Positions 33,796 through 42,339 of a DNA stretch of 64,000 bases are shown here, one piece after another. The DNA comes from CAYSUS01 sp964434165 (lineage in GTDB: Bacteria > Planctomycetota > Planctomycetia > Pirellulales > Thermoguttaceae). The stretch spans positions 15,628 to 79,627 of the forward strand of contig CAYSUS010000024.1 in NCBI GenBank assembly GCA_964434165.1, given 5' to 3'. The notes under the pieces are model-generated. The model was not told the origin of the DNA, searched no databases, and was given only the letters and a program-made list of their open reading frames with translations. The number at the start of each line of letters is the position of its first letter. Within the stretch, counting starts at the first letter, position 1. The position numbers and the translations under genes are program-made.

Positions 33796-34551
33796 GTGCC
33801 CGCCGAAAAAGCCACCGCCATCGTCCTGCGGAGCTTCGATTTCAGCGAGAGCAGCCTCGTCGTCACGCTGTTCACCCGCGAGCTGGGCAAAGTGCGGGCA
33901 CTGGCGAAAGGGGGGAGGCGGCTGAAAGGCCCTTTCGAGTCTGCTCTTGACCTGTTGTCGGTCTGTCGAATAGTCTTCCTCCGCAAGTCGTCCGACGCGC
34001 TCGACTTGCTGACCGAGGCCAGGCTCCTCCGGCGGTTTCGCATTCCCGGTCGGGACCTCGCACCGCTGTACGCGGGGTTCTATGCGGCCGAGCTGCTGGC
34101 GGACCTGACTGACGACCACGACCCTCATCCGGAGCTTTTCGACCTGATCGACGCGACCCTCCGGGCCTGCGCCGCGGGGGAGCCGGTGTGGCACCTGGTG
34201 CTCAGGTACGAACTCGGCCTGTTGCGGGAGTTGGGTCACCTGCCGTCGCTCGACACCTGCGTCCAGTGCGGCGCGGGCGTGCCGAGCGGGGGGCGCGTGC
34301 CTTTCGGCCTGCTGGACGGCGGTGTCTTGTGCCCCAGGTGCCGGCCCGGCCGACGCCAGGTGGCGACCGTGCACGGCGGCGTGCTGCGGGCGATCGCCGA
34401 ACTGGCCGACCCCGGCAGCCGTAGCTGGCAGAGGATCTCGCTACAGCCGGCGGGGCGGGGCGAAATCCGCGGCCTGTTGAATCAGTACCTCGCCAACCTC
34501 CTGGGACGAAGACCCCGGATGCACGAATACCTCGGGCTGCTCTCGGGCTGA
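33796..34551 (+). CDS. recO: DNA repair protein RecO
   Basis: RecO loads RecA at gaps with RecF and RecR. The 251 residues show the N-terminal OB fold (EKATAIVLRSFDFSESSLVVTLFTRELGKVRALAKGGRR), the helical middle and a zinc-binding CXXC-CXXC (TCVQCG and LCPRC) around residues 155-180. The GTG at 33796 has no clear ribosome site because the repeat runs up to it; an alternative start farther in would cut into the OB fold. Confidence 0.9.
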   Translation: MPAEKATAIVLRSFDFSESSLVVTLFTRELGKVRALAKGGRRLKGPFESALDLLSVCRIVFLRKSSDALDLLTEARLLRRFRIPGRDLAPLYAGFYAAELLADLTDDHDPHPELFDLIDATLRACAAGEPVWHLVLRYELGLLRELGHLPSLDTCVQCGAGVPSGGRVPFGLLDGGVLCPRCRPGRRQVATVHGGVLRAIAELADPGSRSWQRISLQPAGRGEIRGLLNQYLANLLGRRPRMHEYLGLLSG

Positions 34552-34584
34552 GCGCTGCGGAGCGGCCCTCTTTGGGCGACAAGG

Positions 34585-35892
34585 ATGTCGAGCATGTCCG
34601 GCCTGCGATGGATCGCGCGGCTCGCTTTGGGCCTGGTGGTGGCCGTCACGGTCGGGTGCCAGGTCCCCTCCGTGCCCGACCACGTGCGCAGCAATCCGTA
34701 CTTCCAGCACACCGAGGAGGAAGAGGGCGGCTGGCTGTTCGACCGGCTGATGGGACGACAGGAGGCCCGCCGCCAGCCCGCCTCCGGAGTGCGCCAGGCA
34801 TCCGCCGAGGAGCCGATCTATCCCACGCAGGCCCCCCTGCGCGAGAACATCACGCAGGCGCTCGCGGCGTCCGAGAAGCCCGAGAAGGAGGGCTTCCAGC
34901 TTTCGGACCTCGCCCCAGAGCGGCTCTTCGGCAAGGCCAAGGAGATCGCCGGGTTCGGGCCGGACGAAGACCTTGCGCGGCAGCTCTTCGACGAGGGCCA
35001 GGAGCTCTACCGCGAGAAGAAGTACGCCCAGGCGGTGGAGAAGTTCAAGTCGGCCGCGTTCCGCTGGCCCGACTCGCCCCTGGAGGAGGATGCCCTGTTC
35101 TACCGGGCGGAGAGCCTGTACTTTGCCCAGCAGTACGCCGCGGCGCGCGACGCCTTCGACGAGCTGATGAAGAAGTACGAGAACTCGCGCTATCTCGACC
35201 GCGCCGTGCGGCGGCAGTTCGCCATCGGGCGGTACTGGGAGCAGGCACACCGGGCCAGCCCCACCTGGCCGATCGTCCCCAACGTGACCGACGACCGCAG
35301 GCCCGCTTTCGACACCTGGGGCCACGCCATCAAGGCCTACGAGAGCGTTCGCATGAACGACCCCACCGGACCGCTGGCCGACGACGCGATCATGGCCACG
35401 GCGAACGCCTATTTCGTGCAGAAGCGGTACGAGGACGCGGCCTATCATTACGACCTGGTCCGCAAGGAGTATCCTAGGAGCGAGCACCAGTACGACGCCC
35501 ACCGGCTGGGCATGAAAGCCAAACAGCTCATGTACCAGGGGCCGATGTACGACGGCACGCCGCTGGAAGAAGCCGCCGAGGTCGCCGACCAGACGCTCCG
35601 CCAGTTCCGCGGCGAGCTGGGACCGGACCGCCGGCGGATCATCGAGGAGAAGAACCGCATCGTCGCGCAACAGGCCGAGCGGGAGTGGGCGATGGGCCAG
35701 TACTACGAGAAGAAAGGATACAACGCGGCCGCGCGATTCTACTACCAGTCCCTGGTGGACAACGCCTCGTTCGCGCGCACCGGCTACGTGGAGAAGGCCC
35801 GTGAGCGCTTGGCCGCCATCCAGGGCAAGCCGGACCGCCCGCCCGACTACTTCCAGTGGCTCGATCGACTCTTCGAGCCCGGCGAGGGTTAG
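34585..35892 (+). CDS. BamD-like TPR lipoprotein
   Basis: The 435-residue protein has a signal peptide with lipobox VTVGC (Cys at about residue 23-27), then a charged region and, from about residue 135, TPR-like helical repeats of the BamD/YfiO type: ARQLFDEGQELYREKKYAQAVEKFKSAAFRWPDSPLEEDALFYRAESLYFAQQY and others with a sporadic tyrosine. BamD is the essential partner of BamA for outer-membrane protein insertion. Unlike BamD, this has a long N-terminal extension and two TPR groups split by a linker with a threonine/proline-rich stretch. ATG at 34585 and at 34594 are both possible. lptE follows closely. Confidence 0.75.
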   Translation: MSSMSGLRWIARLALGLVVAVTVGCQVPSVPDHVRSNPYFQHTEEEEGGWLFDRLMGRQEARRQPASGVRQASAEEPIYPTQAPLRENITQALAASEKPEKEGFQLSDLAPERLFGKAKEIAGFGPDEDLARQLFDEGQELYREKKYAQAVEKFKSAAFRWPDSPLEEDALFYRAESLYFAQQYAAARDAFDELMKKYENSRYLDRAVRRQFAIGRYWEQAHRASPTWPIVPNVTDDRRPAFDTWGHAIKAYESVRMNDPTGPLADDAIMATANAYFVQKRYEDAAYHYDLVRKEYPRSEHQYDAHRLGMKAKQLMYQGPMYDGTPLEEAAEVADQTLRQFRGELGPDRRRIIEEKNRIVAQQAEREWAMGQYYEKKGYNAAARFYYQSLVDNASFARTGYVEKARERLAAIQGKPDRPPDYFQWLDRLFEPGEG

Positions 35893-35896
35893 CCCC

Positions 35897-36487
35897 GTGC
35901 AGCGCATCCCGAGAGCCACGTTCCGCGCCCCGAGGGATGGCACGGGCTGCTTGCCAGCCCGTGGCGCGACGCGGTTTGTCGCGATCCTCCTTCTGCTCGT
36001 CGCGGCCGCATCCGGCTGTGCGGGCTACCACGTGGGCACGCCATCGCTCTACGACTGCCGCTTTCGAACCGTGTACGTCCCCATCTTCGACTCGGTCAGT
36101 TACCGCCGCAACCTGGGGGAGCGCCTCACGGAGGCGGTGATCAAGGAGATCGAGCTGAAGACGACGTACAAGGTCGTGGGTCGCCCTCCGGCCGACACCA
36201 TCCTCACAGGCCGTATCGTGGACGAGGGTCGCAGCACCGTCATCCCGAGCCCGGTTGGAGGGCCGCGCGACGCCGATCTGCGCCTGGCGGTCGAGGTCGC
36301 CTGGATCGACAGCCGCGGTCAGGTAATACGCGAGAGCGGCCCGATCGACCTGCCCACCGCCACCGAGAGGGTGACCGACTCGGCCGACGTGCTGCCCGAA
36401 TACGGCCAGTCGATCGCGACGGGTCAGCAGCAGGCGATCCATCGTGTGGCCGAGCAGATCGTGGCCATGATGGAGGTGCCGTGGTAG
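35897..36487 (+). CDS. lptE: LptE-like lipoprotein
   Basis: The gene begins 5 bases after the preceding stop with a GTG. The protein has a signal peptide with lipobox SGCAGYHVG, then an alpha-beta fold with VYVPIFDSVSYRRNLGERLTEAVIKEIE and LRLAVEVAWIDSRGQ, typical of LptE in diderm planctomycetes. LptE plugs the LptD barrel in LPS export. The first 18 codons of the chosen start read through a dispersed hairpin (35941-35963); an in-frame TTG at 35951 inside that hairpin would give a signal peptide of normal length. So the repeat has become part of, or even provides, the start. Confidence 0.8.
   Translation: MQRIPRATFRAPRDGTGCLPARGATRFVAILLLLVAAASGCAGYHVGTPSLYDCRFRTVYVPIFDSVSYRRNLGERLTEAVIKEIELKTTYKVVGRPPADTILTGRIVDEGRSTVIPSPVGGPRDADLRLAVEVAWIDSRGQVIRESGPIDLPTATERVTDSADVLPEYGQSIATGQQQAIHRVAEQIVAMMEVPW
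35941..35963. repeat. Dispersed hairpin inside the 5' end of lptE
   Basis: CACGGGCTG (35941-35949) pairs with CAGCCCGTG (35955-35963) around a 5-nt loop. A copy with the same geometry is at 51543-51565, and a degenerate one around 52844-52872. Confidence 0.8.
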
Positions 36488-36529
36488 GTTAATCGGCGCT
36501 GCCGCCTCGGTATCACCCCGGCCCCGACA

Positions 36530-37411
36530 ATGCATCCCGACAGCCCATCCCGTGCGACACGTTGGACGCTCCGGACCCGATCGATGGAGTTCGGCCCGCT
36601 GCCGGCCCTGATGGGCATCGTCAACGTGACCCCGGACAGCTTCTCCGACGGGGGGCGGTTCTTCCATGTCCAGGCTGCCGTGGACCACGGCCTGCGCCTG
36701 GTCGACCGGGGCGCGGACCTGCTCGACGTGGGCGGCGAGAGCACGCGTCCGTACTCCCAGCCTGTTGATGTGGAGGAAGAGCTGCGGCGGGTGATGCCCG
36801 TCGTGAAGGAGCTCTGCCGGCGGACGGACGTGCCCATCTCCATCGACACCTCCAAGGCCCGGGTAGCGCGGGAGGCCCTGGACGTCGGCGCGGAGATCGT
36901 CAACGACGTGACCGGGTTGGCCGGCGACCCGGAGATGATCTCGGCCGTGGCGGAGAGCGGGGCCGGCGCGTGCGCGATGCACATGCAGGGCAGGCCGCAA
37001 ACCATGCAGGACGATCCGACCTACCGCGACGTGGTGGCCGAGGTGCTCGACTTCCTCCGCGCGCGGCGCGACGACCTGGAGCGGGCGGGGATCGGGCGGG
37101 CGCGAATCGTCCTGGACCCGGGCATCGGATTCGGCAAGACCACCGAGCACAATCTCCGGCTGCTTCGCGCGGCAGGCTGGCTGCACGCGCTGGGATGCCC
37201 GATCCTGGTGGGGCATTCGCGCAAGGGCTTCATCGGCAAGGTGCTCGGCGACCGGGCGGCCGACCCACTGGCCGGGACGATCGGCGTGGCCCTGGCCTTG
37301 GCGGGCGCGGGCGTCCAGATCCTGCGTGTCCACGACGTGGCGGCGGTGCGCCAGGCCCTGCGGCTCTTCCAGGCGGCCGGGGGCCTGCGCGACTCGCGAG
37401 CCGTTTTATAG
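36530..37411 (+). CDS. folP: Dihydropteroate synthase
   Basis: FolP joins pABA to dihydropterin pyrophosphate in folate synthesis and is the sulfonamide target. The 293-residue protein carries MGIVNVTPDSFSDGG, DLLDVGGESTRPY, ISIDTSKARVA, NDVTG, DPGIGFGKT and GHSRKGFIG, all complete. The ATG at 36530 lacks a ribosome site; ATG at 36584 is a possible later start. Confidence 0.95.
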   Translation: MHPDSPSRATRWTLRTRSMEFGPLPALMGIVNVTPDSFSDGGRFFHVQAAVDHGLRLVDRGADLLDVGGESTRPYSQPVDVEEELRRVMPVVKELCRRTDVPISIDTSKARVAREALDVGAEIVNDVTGLAGDPEMISAVAESGAGACAMHMQGRPQTMQDDPTYRDVVAEVLDFLRARRDDLERAGIGRARIVLDPGIGFGKTTEHNLRLLRAAGWLHALGCPILVGHSRKGFIGKVLGDRAADPLAGTIGVALALAGAGVQILRVHDVAAVRQALRLFQAAGGLRDSRAVL

Positions 37412-37476
37412 CGCAAGCTGATGAATCGCCGATGTTTGCGCCGATAGCGCCCCGGTCGCTGAGCCCCCTTTCTCCG

Positions 37477-37505
37477 TTGACTTGGAGGCCCCAGTAGGAG
37501 ATACT
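37477..37505 (+). promoter_or_regulatory. Sigma-70-type promoter candidate for proA
   Basis: TTGACT (37477-37482) and GATACT (37500-37505) are 17 bases apart. It is 68 bases before the ATG of proA. Confidence 0.45.
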
Positions 37506-37572
37506 TGCGCGCTTGAGTCGCGAGGGGTTGCCTACTCCAGCTAGATTCTCCACGCTAACACGAGGGGTATTG

Positions 37573-38847
37573 ATGGCGTCGGCCACCGAAGACCCTATCC
37601 TGAACTACTGCCTTGCGGTGGCGCGGCGGGCCCGCGCGGCGTCGGAAGAGCTCACGCGCGTCAGCGGGGCCCAGAAGCAGGCCTGGCTGCGCGCGGCCGC
37701 ACGTCTGTTGGGCGAGCGCTCGGTGGCACTGGCCGAGGCCAATCATCGCGACCTGGCCGCGGCGCCGGGCTTCGGCCTGACCGAGGCCCAGATCGACCGG
37801 CTTCGGCTCACGCCCAAGCGGATCGATGACATGGCCGAGGCCCTGTGCGAGGTGGCCGCCCTGCCCGACCCGATCGGACAGGTGATCTGGTCGTCCGTCC
37901 GGCCCAACGGGCTGGACGTGCAGAAGGTCCGCGTGCCGTTGGGGGTGATCTTCTTCATCTACGAGTCGCGGCCCAACGTGACGGCCGACGCGGCATCGCT
38001 TTGCGTGAAGGCGGGCAACGCCGTGATCCTCCGCGGAGGCAAGGAGGCCATGCACTCCAACACGGCGATCGCCGAGATCCTGGCCGAGGCGGCGTCCGAG
38101 GCGGCGCTGCCGCCCGACGCCGTGCAGTTGATCGACACGCCCGACCGCGCCGTGGTCGGACACCTGCTCCACATGCCCGAGCTGATCAACGTGGTCATTC
38201 CCCGCGGCGGCGAGAGCCTGATTCGCCGCGTCGGCGAGGAGGCCCGCATGCCGGTGATCAAGCACTACGCCGGCAACTGCCACGTGTACCTGGACCAGTG
38301 GGCCGATCCCGAGTTGGCCGAGCGCTTGACGGTCAACGCCAAATGCCAGCGCATGGGGGTCTGCAATGCGGCCGAGTCGCTGGTGGTACACGCCGAGGCG
38401 GCCGAAACGCTCCTTCCCCGCGTGTGCGCCGCGCTGGCCGAGCGGGGCGTCGAGATCCGCGGCGACGAGCGGACACGCCAGCTTTTTCCCCAGGCCGTGG
38501 AGGCCACGGAAGAGGACTACGCGGCCGAGTACCTCGGGCCGATTCTCTCCGTGCGGGTGGTCGGTTCGCTGGACGAAGCGATCCGCCACATCAACCGATA
38601 CGGCTCACAGCATACCGAGGCGATCGTCACCCGCGACTTCGATTCCGCCCGCGAGTTCCTGGCGCGGATCGACAGCTCGGCGGTGATGGTCAACGCGAGC
38701 ACGCGGTTCAACGACGGGGGGCAGTTCGGGCTGGGCGCCGAGATCGGCATCAGCACCGACAAGTTCCACGCCCGAGGTCCTTGCGGCATCGAGGAACTGA
38801 CCAGCTACAAGTACGTGGTGCTGGGGCAGGGGCAGATCAGGGAATGA
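37573..38847 (+). CDS. proA: Gamma-glutamyl phosphate reductase (glutamate-5-semialdehyde dehydrogenase)
   Basis: ProA reduces glutamyl-5-phosphate with NADPH in proline synthesis. The 424 residues contain VPLGVIFFIYESRPNVTADAASLCVKAGNAVILRGGKEA, PRGGESLIRRV and the active-site segment NAKCQRMGVCNAAESL with catalytic Cys264. The C-terminal RFNDGGQFGLGAEIGISTDKFHARGPCGIEELTSYKYV is the family's end. The ATG at 37573 follows GAGGGG. The frame opens 20 codons earlier but the proposed start fits the family. proB is not in the window. Confidence 0.97.
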   Translation: MASATEDPILNYCLAVARRARAASEELTRVSGAQKQAWLRAAARLLGERSVALAEANHRDLAAAPGFGLTEAQIDRLRLTPKRIDDMAEALCEVAALPDPIGQVIWSSVRPNGLDVQKVRVPLGVIFFIYESRPNVTADAASLCVKAGNAVILRGGKEAMHSNTAIAEILAEAASEAALPPDAVQLIDTPDRAVVGHLLHMPELINVVIPRGGESLIRRVGEEARMPVIKHYAGNCHVYLDQWADPELAERLTVNAKCQRMGVCNAAESLVVHAEAAETLLPRVCAALAERGVEIRGDERTRQLFPQAVEATEEDYAAEYLGPILSVRVVGSLDEAIRHINRYGSQHTEAIVTRDFDSAREFLARIDSSAVMVNASTRFNDGGQFGLGAEIGISTDKFHARGPCGIEELTSYKYVVLGQGQIRE

Positions 38848-38850
38848 AGG

Positions 38851-38949
38851 GAAGTCGGAAGCCGGAGGTCGCAGCGCTGGCAATGGCAAGACACTCGAAC
38901 TGGCATTGGGCTTTCGACCTCCGACCTCCGACCTCCGACTTCCGACCTC
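38851..38949. repeat. Inverted heptanucleotide arrays before fliM
   Basis: Three period-7 units (GAAGTCG, GAAGCCG, GAGGTCG) at 38851-38871 are the complement of five units (CGACCTC three times, CGACTTC, CGACCTC) at 38915-38949, so the RNA can fold back with a 43-nt loop. It fills the gap between proA and fliM. Confidence 0.85.
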
Positions 38950-38965
38950 ATGACGGGATGGATCG

Positions 38966-40018
38966 ATGAGCGGAGAAGTCCTTTCTCAAGCGGAGGTCGA
39001 GAACCTCCTCAGCGCGATGGCGGCCGGGGCGCAGGAGGCGACGGCCGCGGTCGGCACGCCCGCACCGAGCCCCGGAGGGCTGGGCGACATGGCGACGGGC
39101 CCGGCCAAGCCGCGCGAGAAGATCACGCCGTACGACTTCAAGCGCCCGGAGCGCGTCGGCAAGGAGCAGATGCGGGCCTTGCAGACTCTGCACGAGGGCT
39201 TCGGCCGCAACTTCGCGGCCGGGCTGTCGGCACTGTTGCGGAGCATGGTCGAGGTCAAGCTCACCAGCGTCGATCAGCTCACCTACAGCGAATTCGTGTT
39301 CAGCCTGGAGAACCCCACCTGCTTCAACCTTCTTAGCGCCGAGCCGCTCGAAGGCAATCTGATCCTCGATATCAACCCCTCGATCCTCTACCCGATCATC
39401 GACCGCCTGCTGGGCGGAGGGCGCGAGGGCGGTCCCCTGGCGCGGCGCCCGCTGACCGAGATCGAGCTCCGCCTGGTCTCGCGGATCACGTCGCTGTTTC
39501 TCCGCGAGCTGGCCCACGCCTGGGAGAACGTGCTGCCACTGAAGCTGGAAGTCGTCCAGGTGGAGAGCAACCCGCAGTTGGTGCAGATCGTGCCGCCCAA
39601 CGAAGTCGTGGTCCTGATCAGCTTTGAGATCACCATCGGCGACGTGCGGGGGATGGTCAACCTGTGCATCCCATACAACTCGATCGAGCGGATCGGCGGG
39701 CGGCTGACGGCCAATAGCTGGGTGAGCTACGCACGCCGCGAACCCTCGTCGGAGAATATTGAGCAGATCAGCCGCACGCTGCGCGGCTCGCTGGTGGAGC
39801 TGAGCGTCTTGCTGGCGAGCACGCGAGTGACGACGGGCGAGCTGGTGGGCCTTCGCGTGGGGGATATCATCACCACGGACAAGGACGTGCACAGCCCTCT
39901 GCTCGTCAAGGTCGAGGGCGTGCCCAAGTTCCGTGCCAGCCCTGGTGCCTTCAAGGGCCACAAGGCGATCCGCATCGAGACCACGATCAACGACCCCATC
40001 GAGGCGATCGGGGATTGA
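38966..40018 (+). CDS. fliM: Flagellar motor switch protein FliM
   Basis: FliM is the C-ring protein that receives CheY-P. The 350-residue protein starts with the CheY-P-binding segment LSQAEVENLLSAM, has the middle domain TPYDFKRPERVGKEQMRALQTLHEGFGRNFAAGLS, then LEGNLILDINPSILYPIIDRLLGG and a C-terminal SpoA domain (VGDIITTDKDVHSPLLVKVEGVPKFRASPG). All regions are complete. It stands alone: no fliN, fliG or other flagellar gene is next to it. The ATG at 38966 lies after a fold-back of heptamer repeats. Confidence 0.93.
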   Translation: MSGEVLSQAEVENLLSAMAAGAQEATAAVGTPAPSPGGLGDMATGPAKPREKITPYDFKRPERVGKEQMRALQTLHEGFGRNFAAGLSALLRSMVEVKLTSVDQLTYSEFVFSLENPTCFNLLSAEPLEGNLILDINPSILYPIIDRLLGGGREGGPLARRPLTEIELRLVSRITSLFLRELAHAWENVLPLKLEVVQVESNPQLVQIVPPNEVVVLISFEITIGDVRGMVNLCIPYNSIERIGGRLTANSWVSYARREPSSENIEQISRTLRGSLVELSVLLASTRVTTGELVGLRVGDIITTDKDVHSPLLVKVEGVPKFRASPGAFKGHKAIRIETTINDPIEAIGD

Positions 40019-40351
40019 CTTCGGATCCGGGCGACGGCGTTGCCGTGACGTCGTTTCTGGAACACCGCAACCGGATCCGCGACCGTCAGGAAGCGGCCGA
40101 CGCTCACCGCGCAGGAAGGGGCTCGGCGCCGCGCGCCGACAAGCACGGCCCCCTCAACAGAGCGGCGCGCCGCCCAAGGTGTCGCAATTTGCGGGAGGCG
40201 TGGCGGGTCCCACGGCCTGTTGGCGGTTGATCCAGCAGCGGCGGGCGCGTTTTCGTGAGCGCCAGGCGGGTTCCCATTCGGGCAGGTTCTCACGGCGCAA
40301 CTCGTCGGCGGGGTTTTGTCACCACTGCTCCTTCCGCACCGGAGAGACGCC
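40019..40351 (+). other. Non-coding gap between fliM and the GDSL gene
   Basis: No credible gene, hairpin or repeat was recognised in these 333 bases; the open frames present lack a start with homology. Confidence 0.6.
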
Positions 40352-41419
40352 ATGATTCGACTGCCGCTCGTGCCCTTGACGATCTTAGCGGCCGTGGTTG
40401 CCGTCTTCACCCTCGCCACCCCCTGTAGAGCCGACCTCGTGGTGTTCGGCGACAGCCTGTCGGACACGGGAAACCTGTATCTTTACCTGACGTCCCAAGG
40501 CGCGGCAGATCCTGTGTTCTCGCCCGTCCTGCTCGACCCGTACGTGCCGCCCCCCCCGCGGTTCCCCACCCCGCCGTACTCGGGAGGGCGGGCCTCCAAC
40601 GGTCCGCTCTGGATTGAGCGTTTCGCCCAGGGTCGCGGCGAGCCCACGCCGCTACCCCACGGGCTGGGCGGAACCAGCTTCGCCTACATCGGCGCCACGA
40701 GTGGCCCCCAGACCGTCTCGCCTTACGGCGTGCCCGACCTCGGGATGCAGGTGCAATTCTACCTGGCCAGCCTGGGGGGGGCGGGCGTGCCGGCCGACCA
40801 CATGATGGTGCTTCTCGGCGGGGCCAACGACTTCGTGTTCGGCCAGACCAACTCGAGTGTTCCCGCCGATAACATGCAGGCGCTGATCACCACGCTGCAT
40901 GGGGCCGGCGCCGAGGAGTTCCTCGTCGTGAACCTCCCGCGCCTGGGCGACACCCCGTACGGGGCCGCCCTCGATGCGCAGGGGTTCAACGACCTCACCG
41001 AGCAGTACAATGATCTGCTCCACGAGCGGGTCGTTTCGCTGCGCGACGATCTCGGGGTGACCATCTACGAGTTCGACTTGGAAACGGCCTTCGCCGACCT
41101 GCTTGTGGACCCGGCCGCCTACGGCCTGACCAACGCGAGCGACCCCGCCCTGGCCGTGGACCTCAATCCCCTTTCGCCGCTGATTGGGTTTCCGGCCTTT
41201 CCGACATCGCTGGACCCGGACGTGGCGAATTTCCTGTTCTTCGACGGCATACACCCGACCGCGACCGGCCACGCCCTGATCGCTCAAGAGGCCCTCAAGG
41301 CCGTGCCCGAGCCAGGTAGTGGGGTGATCCTGCTGACGGGCGCGGCGGCCCTGCTTGCGGCAGGCGGTCTAGGGCTCTTTCGCCGCGCGCCGGGTACCCG
41401 AGCCAAGGCAGGTAGCTGA
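40352..41419 (+). CDS. Secreted GDSL/SGNH esterase with PEP-CTERM anchor
   Basis: A signal peptide (about residues 1-27) precedes the GDSL lipase/esterase blocks: FGDSLSDTGN (block I with nucleophile Ser), GGTSFAYIGA (block II), GGANDF (block III) and FDGIHPTATGH (block V with Asp and His). The C-terminus is a PEP-CTERM sorting signal: VPEPGSGVILLTGAAALLAAGGLGLFRRAPGTR. An exosortase elsewhere would process it. The spacing is that of outer-membrane-type GDSL enzymes. The ATG at 40352 follows GGAGAG. The 355 residues are a complete enzyme; the substrate, possibly an acyl ester, is not known. Confidence 0.85.
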   Translation: MIRLPLVPLTILAAVVAVFTLATPCRADLVVFGDSLSDTGNLYLYLTSQGAADPVFSPVLLDPYVPPPPRFPTPPYSGGRASNGPLWIERFAQGRGEPTPLPHGLGGTSFAYIGATSGPQTVSPYGVPDLGMQVQFYLASLGGAGVPADHMMVLLGGANDFVFGQTNSSVPADNMQALITTLHGAGAEEFLVVNLPRLGDTPYGAALDAQGFNDLTEQYNDLLHERVVSLRDDLGVTIYEFDLETAFADLLVDPAAYGLTNASDPALAVDLNPLSPLIGFPAFPTSLDPDVANFLFFDGIHPTATGHALIAQEALKAVPEPGSGVILLTGAAALLAAGGLGLFRRAPGTRAKAGS

Positions 41420-41421
41420 CA

Positions 41422-41470
41422 GTCGCGGCTGGGAAGCAACATCACACGAGCCGCGACCGCGAGGGAGCGG
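41422..41470. repeat. Inverted repeat after the GDSL gene, GC-rich 20-mer family
   Basis: GTCGCGGCT (41422-41430) pairs with AGCCGCGAC (41449-41457). The right arm continues as the 20-mer CCGCGACCGCGAGGGAGCGG (41451-41470), which recurs near 46365 and 46425. It follows the stop directly and may act as a terminator or as a REP. Confidence 0.65.
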
Positions 41471-41517
41471 CAATGGTGTCCGAGTCTCATCTGTTTCACG
41501 ATTCAGGGCAACGCCCT

Positions 41518-41902
41518 GGCAAGCCAGGCAAGCGCCCCCCGCTGCCGGTAGGGTGAACGCGGCAGGGGGTTTCTTGCGGACACACAGCGGTTGAACCAAG
41601 TGTCGAGTTGGGCGTTGGGCAGCCGGGGCTGAGCGGGGTGACTCATTCTCGTGGGAATGCGCATTTGGGGGCGTCCTCCGCACTGCCAGATGCGGTCGGT
41701 GCAAGACCGCATCATCCCCTCTTTAGCACGCGGCCTGCCCGCGTTGGGGCCGCTCGTGTTCCCACCTTTCCCCCTTCGTGCGGCGAAACGCCGCGTCCTT
41801 TCGCGCCTCGTCTTTCGCGTCGAGCCGCGCGTCCAGGCTCAGTCTCCGCCGTGCCCGAGGTTGACGCGATCCCTAGGGTTCGAGAGGGACTAGATCGGTC
41901 CC
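41518..41902. repeat. 365-bp diverged intergenic element, copy 1
   Basis: The region 41518-41882 aligns end to end with 43240-43604 at a nearly constant offset of 1722 bases. Shared words include TAGGGTGAACGCGG, GGTTGAACCA, CGTCCTCCGCACTG and GAGGTTGACGCGATCCCTAG. A 9-bp stem, GATGCGGTC with GACCGCATC, is at 41689-41713. A short stem, GGGAC with GTCCC (41886-41902), follows. The 920-bp gap 41420-42339 contains this element and no credible gene. Confidence 0.65.
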
Positions 41903-42339
41903 TGCCACGGTGTGCCCGGCGGGGGCCGATCGCCGCGTCGGGCCGCAAGGGCGGGTGTATTGCCCAGCAAAGGCCTACCAGAGTGCAGTCGTCCTCTGAC
42001 CGTGCACCGTCATCGGTGCCGCCACCAACTACTCGAAAGCACCAGCGGCGGTTTCCAGTACGATCTTCTTCGCTCGGCATCGATCAGTGCTCGAAGAGCA
42101 CGGGGGTTCCGTCGTGGAAGCTCGTGGTGGGCGACCTTTTCTCATACACGGCAAGAACTCGGCAACTCGGCACCAGACAATCGGCCAAGGAACCCGAATA
42201 CGGACTCCGATCGAAGGAGTCGGCCCCATGTGGTCCAGAAACTCTCACCGATTCAGTGAATCACCAGGGGAGAGATCATCACGTCTCTTTCCTGGCACGT
42301 CAGCAAAAGACTTCCACAGACCAAAGGGAGTATATCGAC

